Shown here piece by piece: positions 41,228 through 50,218 of a stretch of 64,000 bases of DNA. Numbering within the stretch: position 1 is the stretch's first letter; the number at the start of each line of letters is the position of its first letter. Source of the DNA: Arthrobacter cheniae (GTDB lineage: Bacteria; Actinomycetota; Actinomycetes; Actinomycetales; Micrococcaceae); contig NZ_QZVT01000002.1 of the NCBI RefSeq assembly GCF_003602275.1, positions 1 to 64,000 on the forward strand. The letters run 5' to 3'. The position numbers were made by a program, and so were the translations under genes. The notes under the pieces were generated by a model, which was given only the letters and a program-made list of their open reading frames with translations, had not been told where the DNA came from and did no database searches.

Positions 41228-42160
41228 GTGGCCGTCCTCCGACGCATCCTCACGCGCCTGCTGGTCGGTTTCGGCGTCCTCTGGGGCGCGGCCTCGCTGA
41301 CCTTCCTCGCGGTCTACCTGATCCCAGGGGACACGGCCCTCCTGATCCTCGGCGGACCCGACGCGAGGCCTACCGCCGAGACCCTGGCGCAGGTCCGAGC
41401 CGACTACCTCCTCGACCAGCCGTTCATCGTGCAGTACGGCAGCTATCTCGGGAACCTGCTGCAGGGGGACCTCGGACAGTCGTACCGCCTACGCCTGCCC
41501 GTGACGGAAGCCATCGGTCAGCAGATCGGCGCCACGGCGGCGCTCTCGGCCGCCGCCGTCGCACTCGCCCTGCCCCTGACCTTCGCGGTGGCGATCCTCT
41601 CAGCACAGCGGGCCTCCTGGATCAGGTCCATCGTCTCCGGGATCGAGGTGGTCTTCGCCGCTACGCCGACCTTCATCATCGGCTTCGCACTGCTGATCGT
41701 GTTCTCCTTCACGCTGCACTGGTTCCCCATCGGCGGCAACCAGGGGCCGGTGGCACTCGTCCTGCCTGCTCTCACCCTTGCCCTGGCCATCTTCGGAACG
41801 CTTTCCCAGGTCCTGCGGAACGAGCTCGAGGACGTCCTCGAGCAGCCTTTCATCCTGACGGCGCGCTCCCGAGGCATGCGGGACCTCCCGGTCCGGATCC
41901 GGCACGCCCTCCGGCACGCCGCGATCCCTGTGATGACCATGTCCGGCTTCGTCGTCGCCGCGCTGCTGGGGGGCTCCGTCATCGTGGAGACCCTCTTCAG
42001 CAGGCAGGGCATCGGAGCCCTCACGCTCGCGTCGGTCTACAACAAGGACCTGCCCGTCATCATCGGGATCGTGCTCCTCTCGGCGGCCGTCTACGTCGTC
42101 GTCAACCTCGTGATCGACCTCCTCTACACGCTCATCGACCCGAAAGTGGTGACAGCATGA
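41228..42160 (+). CDS. ABC transporter permease, DppB type
   Basis: 310 residues with six membrane helices, starting LLVGFGVLWGAASLTFLAVY. The family motif after helix 5 (LRNELEDVLEQPFILTARSR, GMRDLPVRIRHALRHAAIPV) is the EAA-like loop. The GTG at 41228 follows the binding-protein stop directly. Pairs with the next permease. Confidence 0.9.
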   Translation: MAVLRRILTRLLVGFGVLWGAASLTFLAVYLIPGDTALLILGGPDARPTAETLAQVRADYLLDQPFIVQYGSYLGNLLQGDLGQSYRLRLPVTEAIGQQIGATAALSAAAVALALPLTFAVAILSAQRASWIRSIVSGIEVVFAATPTFIIGFALLIVFSFTLHWFPIGGNQGPVALVLPALTLALAIFGTLSQVLRNELEDVLEQPFILTARSRGMRDLPVRIRHALRHAAIPVMTMSGFVVAALLGGSVIVETLFSRQGIGALTLASVYNKDLPVIIGIVLLSAAVYVVVNLVIDLLYTLIDPKVVTA

Positions 42161-43077
42161 GCCTCACCGCGCGTACCCTGCCGCCCGCGGCAGCACCCCC
42201 TGCTCCGACCGCGCCTCCGGCTCCGGCCACACCTGACCCGAACCCGGCGCACCGCGGCCGCGCACGACGATGGCGTGTCCGCCCCGGCATCCTCCTGGCC
42301 TCCGCCTTCCTCCTCTGGCTCGCAACCGCGGTCCTCGCCCCGGGTCTCCTCGCCTCCGGTGATCCCTACGCCGTCGACCCGGCGGGAAGCTTCCAGGCAC
42401 CGGGCTCGGGGGCGTGGTTCGGTACTGACGATTCCGGCGCCGACAACTACACGCGCATCGTCCATGGCGCCGCGACCTCGCTGTACATCGGCATCGGGGC
42501 GACGGCGATCGGCGTCGTCGGGGGAACCGCCATCGGGCTCCTGGCCGGGCTGAACGGCCGCCTCGTGGAGGCCTCGGTGATGCGCTTCCTCGACGTCACC
42601 CTCGCCATCCCGGAGATCCTCCTGGCGCTCGTGGTCATCGGCATCATCGGCGGAGGCACAGAGAACGCGATCCTCGCGATCGGCGCCGGCAGCATCGCCT
42701 ACTACGCCCGGATCACGCGAGCGCAGACACATCTGGTGCGCAGGTCCGGTTATGTCGAGGCAGCGCGGACGCTGGGGCTGCCCGCGTGGCGTGTGCTCCT
42801 GACCCATACCGTGCCGAACGTGATCAAGCCCGTCCTGGTGCTGGCCACCATCGGCGTCGGCTCGGCCATCGGAGCAGGCGCATCTCTCAGCTTCCTCGGA
42901 CTCGGCACTCCTCCCCCGGCCCCCGAATGGGGCGCGATGCTCTCATCAGGTCGCAACTTCATCTCGAACGCACCCTGGATGATCACCTTCCCCGCAGCGT
43001 TCCTCGTCGCCACAGTCCTGTCCATCACCGTCATCGGCCGCGAACTCCGTCGCCGCGCCGAAGGAAGGCTCCCATGA
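42157..43077 (+). CDS. ABC transporter permease, DppC type
   Basis: 306 residues. A Pro/Ala-rich N-terminal tail precedes helix 1 (GILLASAFLLWLATAVLAPG). WFGTDDSGADNYTRIVHGAA is the DppC periplasmic signature, and GYVEAARTLGLPAWRVLLTH, TVPN is the EAA loop. ATG 42157 overlaps the preceding stop (ATGA). A longer reading from 41212 is in another frame of the DppB gene and is discarded. Confidence 0.9.
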   Translation: MSLTARTLPPAAAPPAPTAPPAPATPDPNPAHRGRARRWRVRPGILLASAFLLWLATAVLAPGLLASGDPYAVDPAGSFQAPGSGAWFGTDDSGADNYTRIVHGAATSLYIGIGATAIGVVGGTAIGLLAGLNGRLVEASVMRFLDVTLAIPEILLALVVIGIIGGGTENAILAIGAGSIAYYARITRAQTHLVRRSGYVEAARTLGLPAWRVLLTHTVPNVIKPVLVLATIGVGSAIGAGASLSFLGLGTPPPAPEWGAMLSSGRNFISNAPWMITFPAAFLVATVLSITVIGRELRRRAEGRLP

Positions 43078-44813
43078 GCTCCACCCTCAGCCCCGTCGCA
43101 CCGCCGCCCCTCGTCGAGCTACGGAACCTCACCGTCGAGTTCGGACGTGGCATCAACCGCCGGGAGGTCGTCCGGGGTGTCAGCCTGACCGTCCGGCAGG
43201 GCGAGTGCCTCGCGCTCGTCGGCGAATCAGGTTCCGGCAAGTCGGTGACTGCCCGGACCCTGGTCGGGTTGACGGGGTCCGGCGCCACGGTCCATGCCGA
43301 CACCCAGCGCTTCAACGGCGTGAATGCCCTCAACTGGACGGAACGCCAGTGGTCACGCGTTCGGGGCAGGGATGCAGGCTTCATCCTGCAGGATGCCCTT
43401 TCGTCCCTCGATTCACTGCGGACCGTCGGAAACGAGGTCGGCGAAGTGCTTCGCCTCCACGGGGACCTCGACCGCGCCCGCCGCCACGCGCGCGTCGTCG
43501 AACTCCTCGCGTCCGTCGGCGTCCCGGAGCCCGAGGTACGTGCCCGCCAGTATCCGCACCAGCTGTCCGGCGGCCTGCGCCAGCGGGCACTGATCGCCTC
43601 GGCCATCGCGGCGGACCCCGGCCTCCTCATCGCCGACGAGCCGACCACGGCGCTGGACGCCACCATTGCGGCACAGGTCCTCCGCCTGCTCGGCGGACTC
43701 AAGGGGACGCGCACCGGAGTGCTCGTGGTCAGCCATGACCTCGCCGTCGTCGCCGACCTCGCGGACCGTGTCGCCGTGATGCGCGACGGCGAGATCGTCG
43801 AGGAGGGCAGCGTCCAGGCCATCCTGCAGGACCCGCGCCACCCCTATACGCAGGGACTGCTGGCGGCCATCCCCTCGAGGTCCTCGCGAGGGTACCGCCT
43901 GACGGACCGCTCGCGCCCTGTGGCGCCCGGCGGTCCCTCCCTCCCCCGGCTCACTCCAGCCCCGTCGCCGTCGGAGGGCATCCGCAGTCCGGCCCCGGTC
44001 AGTCTCCCCGCGGCCCAGGGAACGCCGATCCTAGCAGTACAGGGGATCAAGCGCAGCTACCCGGGTCCGGGCGGCGGAACCCGCACGGCGGTGGACGATG
44101 TGTCCTTCACGCTCGGGACCGGCACCACGCTCGGGATCGTGGGCGAATCCGGCTCGGGCAAGACCACCGTGGCGAGGATCGTCCTCGGCGTCGAGCAGGC
44201 GGATAACGGATCCGTCCGGCTCCACGGCCGCACCTGGGAGGAACACCGGGCCGCGAGGGACGCCTCCGCGCGCCGCTCGGTGCAGATGATCTACCAGGAC
44301 CCCCTCCACTCCTTCGACCCCCGCAGGACAGTTCGCCAGGTCATCGGCCAGGCGGTCGCCGCGGCCGGAACGCCCCGCCGAGCGAGGGCCGATCGCGTCC
44401 TCGAGCTGCTCGACCTCGTTGGACTCGCATCGGACAAGGCACGCAGCCGGCCGCTCGACCTCTCCGGCGGGCAGCGACAGCGGGTGGCCATCGCCCGCGC
44501 GTTGGCGGCCGAGCCGGAGGTCATCATCTGCGATGAGCCGGTTTCCGCCCTCGACGTCACCGTCCAGGCACGCATCCTCGACCTCCTCACCGAACTGCAG
44601 GAGCGCTTCGGCCTCAGCTATCTCTTCATCTCCCATGATCTCGGCGTGATCCAGCATGTGAGCAAGGACGTCCTGGTCCTCAGGGACGGAGTGGTCCTGG
44701 AACACGGCCCGGTCGACGACGTCTTCGACAACCCGCGGCACGACTACACGCGCCGGCTGATCAACGCCATTCCCGCGCTTCCCGCCCTCCGAAAGGACAC
44801 GATCCCCTCATGA
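43074..44813 (+). CDS. ABC transporter ATP-binding protein, two fused ATPase domains (DppD-DppF type)
   Basis: 579 residues. Domain 1 (about 13-260): Walker A GESGSGKS, Q-loop ILQDALSS, signature LSGGLRQR, Walker B LLIADEPTTALD, switch His VVSHDLA. Domain 2 (about 320-570): GESGSGKT, IYQDPLHSFDPR, LSGGQRQR, VIICDEPVSALD, FISHDLG. Each half ends with the oligopeptide-transporter tail (RHPYTQGLLAAIP and RHDYTRRLINAIP). Both sites look intact. It energises the two permeases. ATGA overlaps at both ends couple it to DppC and to the monooxygenase. Confidence 0.92.
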   Translation: MSSTLSPVAPPPLVELRNLTVEFGRGINRREVVRGVSLTVRQGECLALVGESGSGKSVTARTLVGLTGSGATVHADTQRFNGVNALNWTERQWSRVRGRDAGFILQDALSSLDSLRTVGNEVGEVLRLHGDLDRARRHARVVELLASVGVPEPEVRARQYPHQLSGGLRQRALIASAIAADPGLLIADEPTTALDATIAAQVLRLLGGLKGTRTGVLVVSHDLAVVADLADRVAVMRDGEIVEEGSVQAILQDPRHPYTQGLLAAIPSRSSRGYRLTDRSRPVAPGGPSLPRLTPAPSPSEGIRSPAPVSLPAAQGTPILAVQGIKRSYPGPGGGTRTAVDDVSFTLGTGTTLGIVGESGSGKTTVARIVLGVEQADNGSVRLHGRTWEEHRAARDASARRSVQMIYQDPLHSFDPRRTVRQVIGQAVAAAGTPRRARADRVLELLDLVGLASDKARSRPLDLSGGQRQRVAIARALAAEPEVIICDEPVSALDVTVQARILDLLTELQERFGLSYLFISHDLGVIQHVSKDVLVLRDGVVLEHGPVDDVFDNPRHDYTRRLINAIPALPALRKDTIPS

Positions 44814-46267
44814 CACGCCAGATCGCCTTCAACCTCTTCGAAATGAACTGCGTGGGCCACATCTCCCATGGTCTCTGGGTGCATCCGGAGAACAACCGCC
44901 ACCGCTTCAACGACCTCGACTTCTGGGTCGAGACTGCGAAGCTGCTCGAGGCCGGCCTTTTCGACAGCGTCTTCCTCGCCGACGTGATCGGCACGTATGA
45001 CGGCTACCGGGGTGGCCCGGACACAGCACTCAGGGAGGCCGTGCAGATCCCGAGCAATGATCCGCTGCTGATCATCCCGGCGATGGCCGCGGTCACCAAG
45101 CATCTCGGTTTCGCGGCGACCTTCTCCACCACGTACGAGCCGCCGTTCGCCTTCGCCCGCCGGGCCTCGACCCTCGACCATCTGACCAAGGGCCGCTTCG
45201 GCTGGAACATCGTCACGTCCTACCTGCCCAACGCCGCCCGCAATTTCGGCCTGCCCGACGAGGTGGAGCACGATCAGCGCTATGCCATCGCTGACGAGTA
45301 CCTCGACGTCCTGTACAAGCTGTGGGAGGGCTCCTGGGACGACGACGCCGTCATCGAGGACCGCGAACGGCGCATCTACACGGACCCGTCCAAGGTCCGC
45401 TACATCAATCATCGTGGGCCGCACTTCTCCGTCGCCGGTCCACACCTCAGCGCGCCCTCCCTCCAGCGCACCCCGGTTCTGTTCCAGGCCGGCAGTTCGA
45501 CGGCGGGGAAGGCGTTCGCTGCCCGACACGCCGAGGGAGTTTTCGTCGGCGGACGCGATGCCGCCGCCTACCGTGAGAACGTGCAGGACCTCCGTCGGCT
45601 CGCCGTCGCCAACGGACGGGGCGCCGACCACATCAAGGCGTTCGCGAGCGCCGTCGTGATCGTCGGCAGGACACACAAGGAGGCGCAGCGGAAGGCGGAC
45701 GAGTACCGCCGGCTGTCCAGTGCCGAGGGCTACCTGGCCCACGCGGGAGGAGGCGGCATCGACCTCGCGGCCTACCGCCCCGACGAGGTGATCGATGACA
45801 TCCTCGCCCGCGAGGACCGTCCCGGCCGGGACAGGCAGCCGAGCACCAGGCGCCACCCGGCGGGCACCACCGTGGGTGAGGCCCTCGAGCGGATCACCCG
45901 CTTCGACCGCGGGCCCTTCGTGGCCATCGGCACTGCCACCGAGGTAGCGGACGAGATCGAGCGGTGGGTCGAGGGGACGGACCTCGACGGCTTCAACCTG
46001 CGGCAGTTCCTCACGCCCGGCACTGCGGAGGACTTCATCGAACTCGTCGTACCCGAGCTGCAGAAACGAGGACTGTACCGAAGGTCCTACGAGGAATCGA
46101 CCCTTCGGGAGCGCCTCTTCGGCCCGGGCAACACCAGGCTGTTCGACCAGCACCCCGGGGCCCGCTACCGGAACGGTGCCAACCTCGGCAGCGGTGCCGC
46201 ACTGCTGAGCGAGCCCGCAGGTGACGGCACGCACTCCACCGCAACCGCTGCCCCGTCCTACGCCTAG
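44810..46267 (+). CDS. NtaA/SnaA/DszA-type FMN-dependent monooxygenase
   Basis: 485 residues, bacterial-luciferase fold. Family features: IAFNLFEMNCVGHISHGLWV, FDSVFLADVIGTYDGYRGGP, DPLLIIPAMAAVTKHLGFAA, TFSTTYEPPFAFARRASTLD, LTKGRFGWNIVTSY (FMN-binding) and FQAGSSTAGKAFAARHAEGV. Enzymes of this group use reduced FMN from a separate reductase to open C-N or C-S bonds, as in nitrilotriacetate, dibenzothiophene sulfone or pristinamycin metabolism. ATG 44810 overlaps the ATPase stop, so uptake and oxidation are translationally linked. No flavin reductase lies in this window. Confidence 0.88.
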   Translation: MTRQIAFNLFEMNCVGHISHGLWVHPENNRHRFNDLDFWVETAKLLEAGLFDSVFLADVIGTYDGYRGGPDTALREAVQIPSNDPLLIIPAMAAVTKHLGFAATFSTTYEPPFAFARRASTLDHLTKGRFGWNIVTSYLPNAARNFGLPDEVEHDQRYAIADEYLDVLYKLWEGSWDDDAVIEDRERRIYTDPSKVRYINHRGPHFSVAGPHLSAPSLQRTPVLFQAGSSTAGKAFAARHAEGVFVGGRDAAAYRENVQDLRRLAVANGRGADHIKAFASAVVIVGRTHKEAQRKADEYRRLSSAEGYLAHAGGGGIDLAAYRPDEVIDDILAREDRPGRDRQPSTRRHPAGTTVGEALERITRFDRGPFVAIGTATEVADEIERWVEGTDLDGFNLRQFLTPGTAEDFIELVVPELQKRGLYRRSYEESTLRERLFGPGNTRLFDQHPGARYRNGANLGSGAALLSEPAGDGTHSTATAAPSYA

Positions 46268-46275
46268 GAGCCCCC

Positions 46276-47589
46276 TTGTCCCTCACGACCACCCAGCAGC
46301 CACGGAGCGGCGACCCCGAGACCTCGGCGCGCCCCGTCCCGACGGCAACCCTCCTGCAGCGATTCCGCCCGCTCTTCGCCCTGATCGCAGAAGGGGCAGC
46401 ACGGCGGGAGCAGGACCGCACGCTGCCGTTCGATGAGGTCGCCGCCCTCAAGGAGGCGGGCTTCGGAGCGCTGCGCGTACCGGTCGAGTACGGCGGAGCG
46501 GGTGCGACGCTTCGTCAGCTCTTCACTGTCCTCACCGAGCTCGGAGCTGCCGATTCGAATCTCACGCAACTCTGGCGCGGCCACTTCGCCTACGTCGAGG
46601 GGACACTGCTCCAGCCACCATCGGCGCACCGGGACAGGTGGCTCTTCGACGTCGCGGCGGGTGCCATGATCGGCAACGCCTCCAGCGAGCTCGCGGGCAC
46701 GTCCCTGCACGACATCCGCACCGTCCTGACGGCCTCCGATCGTCGGGACGGATCGTTGACGCTCACGGGAACGAAGTACTACAGCACCGGCAGTCTCTAC
46801 GCGGACTGGATTGCCGGCAGCGCCCTGTACGACGGCGAGCGCGTCGGGTACGCGGTGCGCGCGGCGGCCCCCGGGGTCGAGCGGATCGATGACTGGGACG
46901 GCTTCGGGCAACGTCTCACGGGCAGCGGCACCACCCATTTCGAGGGCGTTCGGGTGGACCCACGCAATGTGCGGCCCTACTCCCCTGATGCACCGAGCCA
47001 TGTGCACGCCTTCTTCCAGCTGGTCCTCGTCGCAGCGCTCGCAGGGATAACGCGGGCCGCCGCGGAGGACGCAGCGGCGTTCGTCCGGCCGCGCACCCGG
47101 TCCTACGTCAACGCGACGACGCCCCTCCCGCGTGAGGACCCGCAGGTGCTCGAGGTCCTGGGTGAGCTGACGGGACGGGCGTTCGCGGTAGGAGCAGCCG
47201 TGCTCGCCGCGGCAGATGCCCTCGACCATGCCTTCACCCGGCTGCGGCCGGAGGTACTCGCCCACGGGGAGCACCAGGGCCAGGAAGCCGTCCTCGGAGC
47301 GGACGATGGACCCGAGGACCGTGAAGATGCTGGTGAGGATGGTGGCCGTGCCGCGGTGGATGCCGCCGACATCGCCGTGAGCCAGGCGCAGTTGGTCGCC
47401 GTCGAGCAGTCCCTGCGTGCCACCGCGGACCTGTTCGAGGTGGGCGGCGCGTCGGCGACGTCTACCGGCAGGGCCCTGGACCGGCACTGGCGTAACGCGC
47501 GGACCATCTCCTCGCACAATCCCGCCATGTACAAGGCACGCTCGCTCGGTTACTGGGCGGTGCATGGCGTGCGGGAGCCCCTACCCTGA
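46276..47589 (+). CDS. acyl-CoA dehydrogenase-fold flavoprotein, DszC/SfnB type
   Basis: 437 residues. Acyl-CoA dehydrogenase layout: LKEAGFGALRVPVEYGGAGA (N-terminal helices), NASSELAGTSLHDIRTVLTA (FAD/FMN loop), FGQRLTGSGTTHFEGVRVDP (beta domain), and a C-terminal helical domain with DLFEVGGASATS, DRHWRNARTISSHNP, the ending typical of DszC and SfnB. These are reduced-flavin monooxygenases for sulfur compounds. TTG 46276 has AGGAG at 46266-46270. Odd: an acidic insert of about 30 residues (GADDGPEDREDAGEDGG) at ~340-370 inside the C-terminal helices. Confidence 0.85.
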   Translation: MSLTTTQQPRSGDPETSARPVPTATLLQRFRPLFALIAEGAARREQDRTLPFDEVAALKEAGFGALRVPVEYGGAGATLRQLFTVLTELGAADSNLTQLWRGHFAYVEGTLLQPPSAHRDRWLFDVAAGAMIGNASSELAGTSLHDIRTVLTASDRRDGSLTLTGTKYYSTGSLYADWIAGSALYDGERVGYAVRAAAPGVERIDDWDGFGQRLTGSGTTHFEGVRVDPRNVRPYSPDAPSHVHAFFQLVLVAALAGITRAAAEDAAAFVRPRTRSYVNATTPLPREDPQVLEVLGELTGRAFAVGAAVLAAADALDHAFTRLRPEVLAHGEHQGQEAVLGADDGPEDREDAGEDGGRAAVDAADIAVSQAQLVAVEQSLRATADLFEVGGASATSTGRALDRHWRNARTISSHNPAMYKARSLGYWAVHGVREPLP

Positions 47590-47632
47590 GTTCGGCGGGC
47601 CCGTCCTCCGCTGATCCCGGTAGCGTGAGGGA

Positions 47633-48205
47633 ATGGTCCGTGAATACCGGTACGACGTCGAGATCCTCCACCTGCTCGTCTCGGGTGGCCATGCCTACTT
47701 CGGGCGGGCGCGTGACGGCGCAGCAGACGTGCCGACCTCAGATGCCGACAGCGCCGAGATCGTTGCCGGGAAGGGAATCGTCGGTGACCGCTTCTTCGGC
47801 AAGGCAGCGCACATGGACGCGGCCGTGACCCTCATGACCGTCGAGTCCCTCGAGGCCATCGCCGTCGAACTGGACGTGGCTCCCTTCGATCCGCTCCTGC
47901 CCCGCCGCAACATCATCCTGCGGGGCGCCGAGCTCACGCCTCTCATCGGGGAGGATTTCGTCCTCGAGACCGCGGGCGGAAGCGTCACGTTCCATGGAGG
48001 CCGGCACGCCCACCCCTGCGCGTGGATGGACCGCGTCCTGGCACCCGGTGCGCACAGGGCGATGCGGGGCCGGGGCGGGCTACGGTGCCGCCCGCTCACC
48101 ACGGGAACCGTGCATCGTGGGCCGGCAGTCCTCGTAAGTCCAGTAGAGCTTGATCCGGGCAGGGCGCACCTCGCCTCGGTGCTGCGCCCCTCCCGGCTCC
48201 CCTGA
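47633..48205 (+). CDS. MOSC domain-containing protein
   Basis: 190 residues. MOSC (molybdenum cofactor sulfurase C-terminal) features: AGKGIVGDRFFGK, PRRNIILRGAELTPLIGEDF, HPCAWMDRVLAPGAHRAMRG with the conserved Cys, and RGGLRCRPLTTGTVHRGPAV. Stand-alone MOSC proteins are thought to carry or transfer sulfur to metal cofactors; target unknown. It follows the sulfur-type operon after 43 bases and may or may not belong to it. Confidence 0.85.
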   Translation: MVREYRYDVEILHLLVSGGHAYFGRARDGAADVPTSDADSAEIVAGKGIVGDRFFGKAAHMDAAVTLMTVESLEAIAVELDVAPFDPLLPRRNIILRGAELTPLIGEDFVLETAGGSVTFHGGRHAHPCAWMDRVLAPGAHRAMRGRGGLRCRPLTTGTVHRGPAVLVSPVELDPGRAHLASVLRPSRLP

Positions 48206-48232
48206 GGTAACGCGTGGTGCGGACGCGGACGG

Positions 48233-48787
48233 TCAGCCGATGAAGGTGACGTCCGTCGTGGCGCAGACGGCAGCAGTCCGACCTGGCGCCGACTGGTACT
48301 GCCAGTACATGTTGGTGTGCCCGATGACCTTGTCCGGGGTCGGTGCGCCCCACGCGCTCAGGTCCTCGGTGGTGTGGGCGTCGCCGACCAGGGTGACGTC
48401 ATAACCCCTGACGAAGGCCCCGTGGATGGTGGATCGGATGCAGGCGTCGGATTGGGCTCCGGACACCACGAGCCTGCCGACGCCCGCCGCGGCCAGCACG
48501 TCCTCGAGATCCGTCTCCTCGAACGAGTCGCCATAGCTCTTGTGCACGAGCGCTTCGTCGTCGAGCCGCTGCAGTTCGGGTACGACCTGCCACGGCTCCG
48601 TTCCCCGTGCCAGCCCAGCATCCGAATGCTGCACCCACACGACGGGCACGTCCTCGGCCCGGGCCTTGTCAAGGAGCGCGTTGATGTTGGTGACCACGGT
48701 GTCCCGGTCGTAGGCACCGGCGACGACGCCGTTCTGTACGTCGATGACCATCAGCGCAGTGTTGGGGCGACGGCTGAGCGTTGTCAT
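48233..48787 (-). CDS. isochorismatase-family cysteine hydrolase
   Basis: 184 residues. Catalytic triad positions are visible: Asp in ALMVIDVQNGVV, Lys in LVHKSYGDSFEETDLEDVLA, and Cys in VSGAQSDACIRSTIHGAFVR. DAHTTEDLSAWG follows as in nicotinamidase-like hydrolases. The substrate is not known. GAGGAG precedes ATG 48787. Much longer minus-strand readings through this gene are shadows. Confidence 0.88.
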   Translation of the reverse strand: MTTLSRRPNTALMVIDVQNGVVAGAYDRDTVVTNINALLDKARAEDVPVVWVQHSDAGLARGTEPWQVVPELQRLDDEALVHKSYGDSFEETDLEDVLAAAGVGRLVVSGAQSDACIRSTIHGAFVRGYDVTLVGDAHTTEDLSAWGAPTPDKVIGHTNMYWQYQSAPGRTAAVCATTDVTFIG

Positions 48788-48963
48788 GGCTGCTCCTCGG
48801 GAGGTACGGACAGGCCGCCGTCGTACGTCCGGACTGGGGCTGAGGATTCGGTGGCGACCGGCACAACAGTACGACGCCGCCCGGCCGGGGACCAGGATCA
48901 TGCGGACAGGTCGGGTCCGCAACAGCCAGGGTGCCGTTGAGGACCCGATCCGCGCTTTCCGGG

Positions 48964-49488
48964 CTAGCGTGGTCCGCCGCCCCTGAGGATCCCCAGTTCG
49001 ACCGCCTTGGCGGCACCATCGGCTTCCGCCTGGGTCAGGGAGCCGTCGGAGACTGCAGCGTCGAGGCGTTCCTGCAGGGCGGCCGATCGCTCCTCCTGCT
49101 GCTCCGTCCGCAGTTCGTCGAGGGCGGTCCGCACCGTCGCCTCGTCGAGGCCGAGAGCCTCCGCGAGGGACGCAGCAATATCGGGCCGCATACCCTCCCG
49201 GTCCGGCTTCGTACCCGCATCCGCATTCTCGTCCGCACCGGAACGCGCATCGTCCCGCAGCGACTGCAGGGCGTCCGTCACCTCGGACTCCCCCACACCG
49301 AGCTTCTCCGCGAGGCCCGCCGGGTCGAAGCCGCCGCCATGCCCTTCCACGCGCGGCTCGGCAGAGGCGCTGGCCGACGGCTCGGGTGTCACCGTCGTCG
49401 CGTTGGCCATACCCGTGACGCCAATGCTCGCTCCGGCCACGAGGGCAGCCGCGCCGGCACCGAGTGCGATCTTCCTGAGTTGGATCAT
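48964..49488 (-). CDS. secreted or periplasmic hypothetical protein
   Basis: 174 residues. Signal peptide MIQLRKIALGAGAAALVAGA, then SIGVTGMANA; the mature part is Ser/Glu/Pro-rich then helical with two similar segments (LAEKLGVGESEVTDALQSLR and LAEALGLDEATVRTALDELR), which look like a duplicated ~25-residue helix-turn-helix-like unit, then LTQAEADGAAKAVELGI. Common in actinobacteria, function unknown. GAGGAGAAAC precedes ATG 49488. Confidence 0.72.
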   Translation of the reverse strand: MIQLRKIALGAGAAALVAGASIGVTGMANATTVTPEPSASASAEPRVEGHGGGFDPAGLAEKLGVGESEVTDALQSLRDDARSGADENADAGTKPDREGMRPDIAASLAEALGLDEATVRTALDELRTEQQEERSAALQERLDAAVSDGSLTQAEADGAAKAVELGILRGGGPR

Positions 49489-49658
49489 TGTTTCTCCTCG
49501 ATTCGCCGCTTCCTGCGGCCTGTGGTGGAAGAACCGCTTCGGCTCCTTCACCCACTGTCACCGCAGCCCTTGTGGAGGAGCTTTCCCGTAGCTGTGCGGC
49601 ACCTGTGCCATCCGGCGACGGTTCGACCACCCTCCCGTCACCTCCTGCCCACGCAGGG

Positions 49659-50123
49659 TCAGTCTCCGCGGTATGCGGCCTCCAGGGCCGCAATGTCCAG
49701 CTTCTGCATACCGAGCATCACCGCGACCACCCGTTGGGCACCCTCCGTGTCGGGTCCTCCGATGAGGGACGCGAGGACCGCCGGGATGATCTGCCACGAC
49801 ACCCCGTACCTGTCCTTCAGCCACCCGCACCTGCTCTCCTCGCCCCCGTCGGTCAGTGCTGACCAGTACTGGTCCACCTCCGCCTGATCGCTGCAGGAGA
49901 TCTGGAAGGACACGGCCTCGGTGAAGGAGAACTGGGGACCCCCGTTGAGGCCCACGAAGGGCTGGCCATCCAGTTCGAAGGACACGGTGAGGGCGGGGTC
50001 GCTGTCCGAGGGACCCGTGCGGGAGACATTGACGATCCGCGAGTTCCTCACCACGGAGGTGTACAGCTCGGCAGCTTCCTCGGCCTTGCCGTCGAACCAG
50101 AGGCACGGAGTGATCGATCCCAT
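49659..50123 (-). CDS. PhnB-like VOC family protein
   Basis: 154 residues: ITPCLWFDGKAEEAAELYTS (VOC first unit), FELDGQPFVGLNGGPQFSFT, VDQYWSALTDGGEESRCGWL, KDRYGVSWQIIP and a short helical tail. This is the 3-demethylubiquinone methyltransferase-like/PhnB group. The enzymatic role is unknown. GAAGGACACC precedes the start. Confidence 0.85.
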   Translation of the reverse strand: MGSITPCLWFDGKAEEAAELYTSVVRNSRIVNVSRTGPSDSDPALTVSFELDGQPFVGLNGGPQFSFTEAVSFQISCSDQAEVDQYWSALTDGGEESRCGWLKDRYGVSWQIIPAVLASLIGGPDTEGAQRVVAVMLGMQKLDIAALEAAYRGD

Positions 50124-50218
50124 TGCAGGTGTCCTTCGTTCGAGCCGCGCCTCACTGCGCGGACGGTGGCTCGAACCTAGTTCAAGGACACGGCGGCGAC
50201 AACACGTAGGCTTGCCGT

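Noticed and set aside
44744-46234. 496-codon minus-strand frame opposite the NtaA-type monooxygenase
   Set aside because: Antisense shadow with repetitive acidic and valine-rich text.
46264-47565. 433-codon minus-strand frame opposite the DszC/SfnB-type gene
   Set aside because: No domain, no ribosome site; the plus-strand protein matches its family over its full length.
48788-49693. Long upstream extension of the isochorismatase-family gene on the minus strand
   Set aside because: The enzyme clearly starts at 48787 with GAGGAG upstream; the extension overlaps the secreted-protein gene in another frame.
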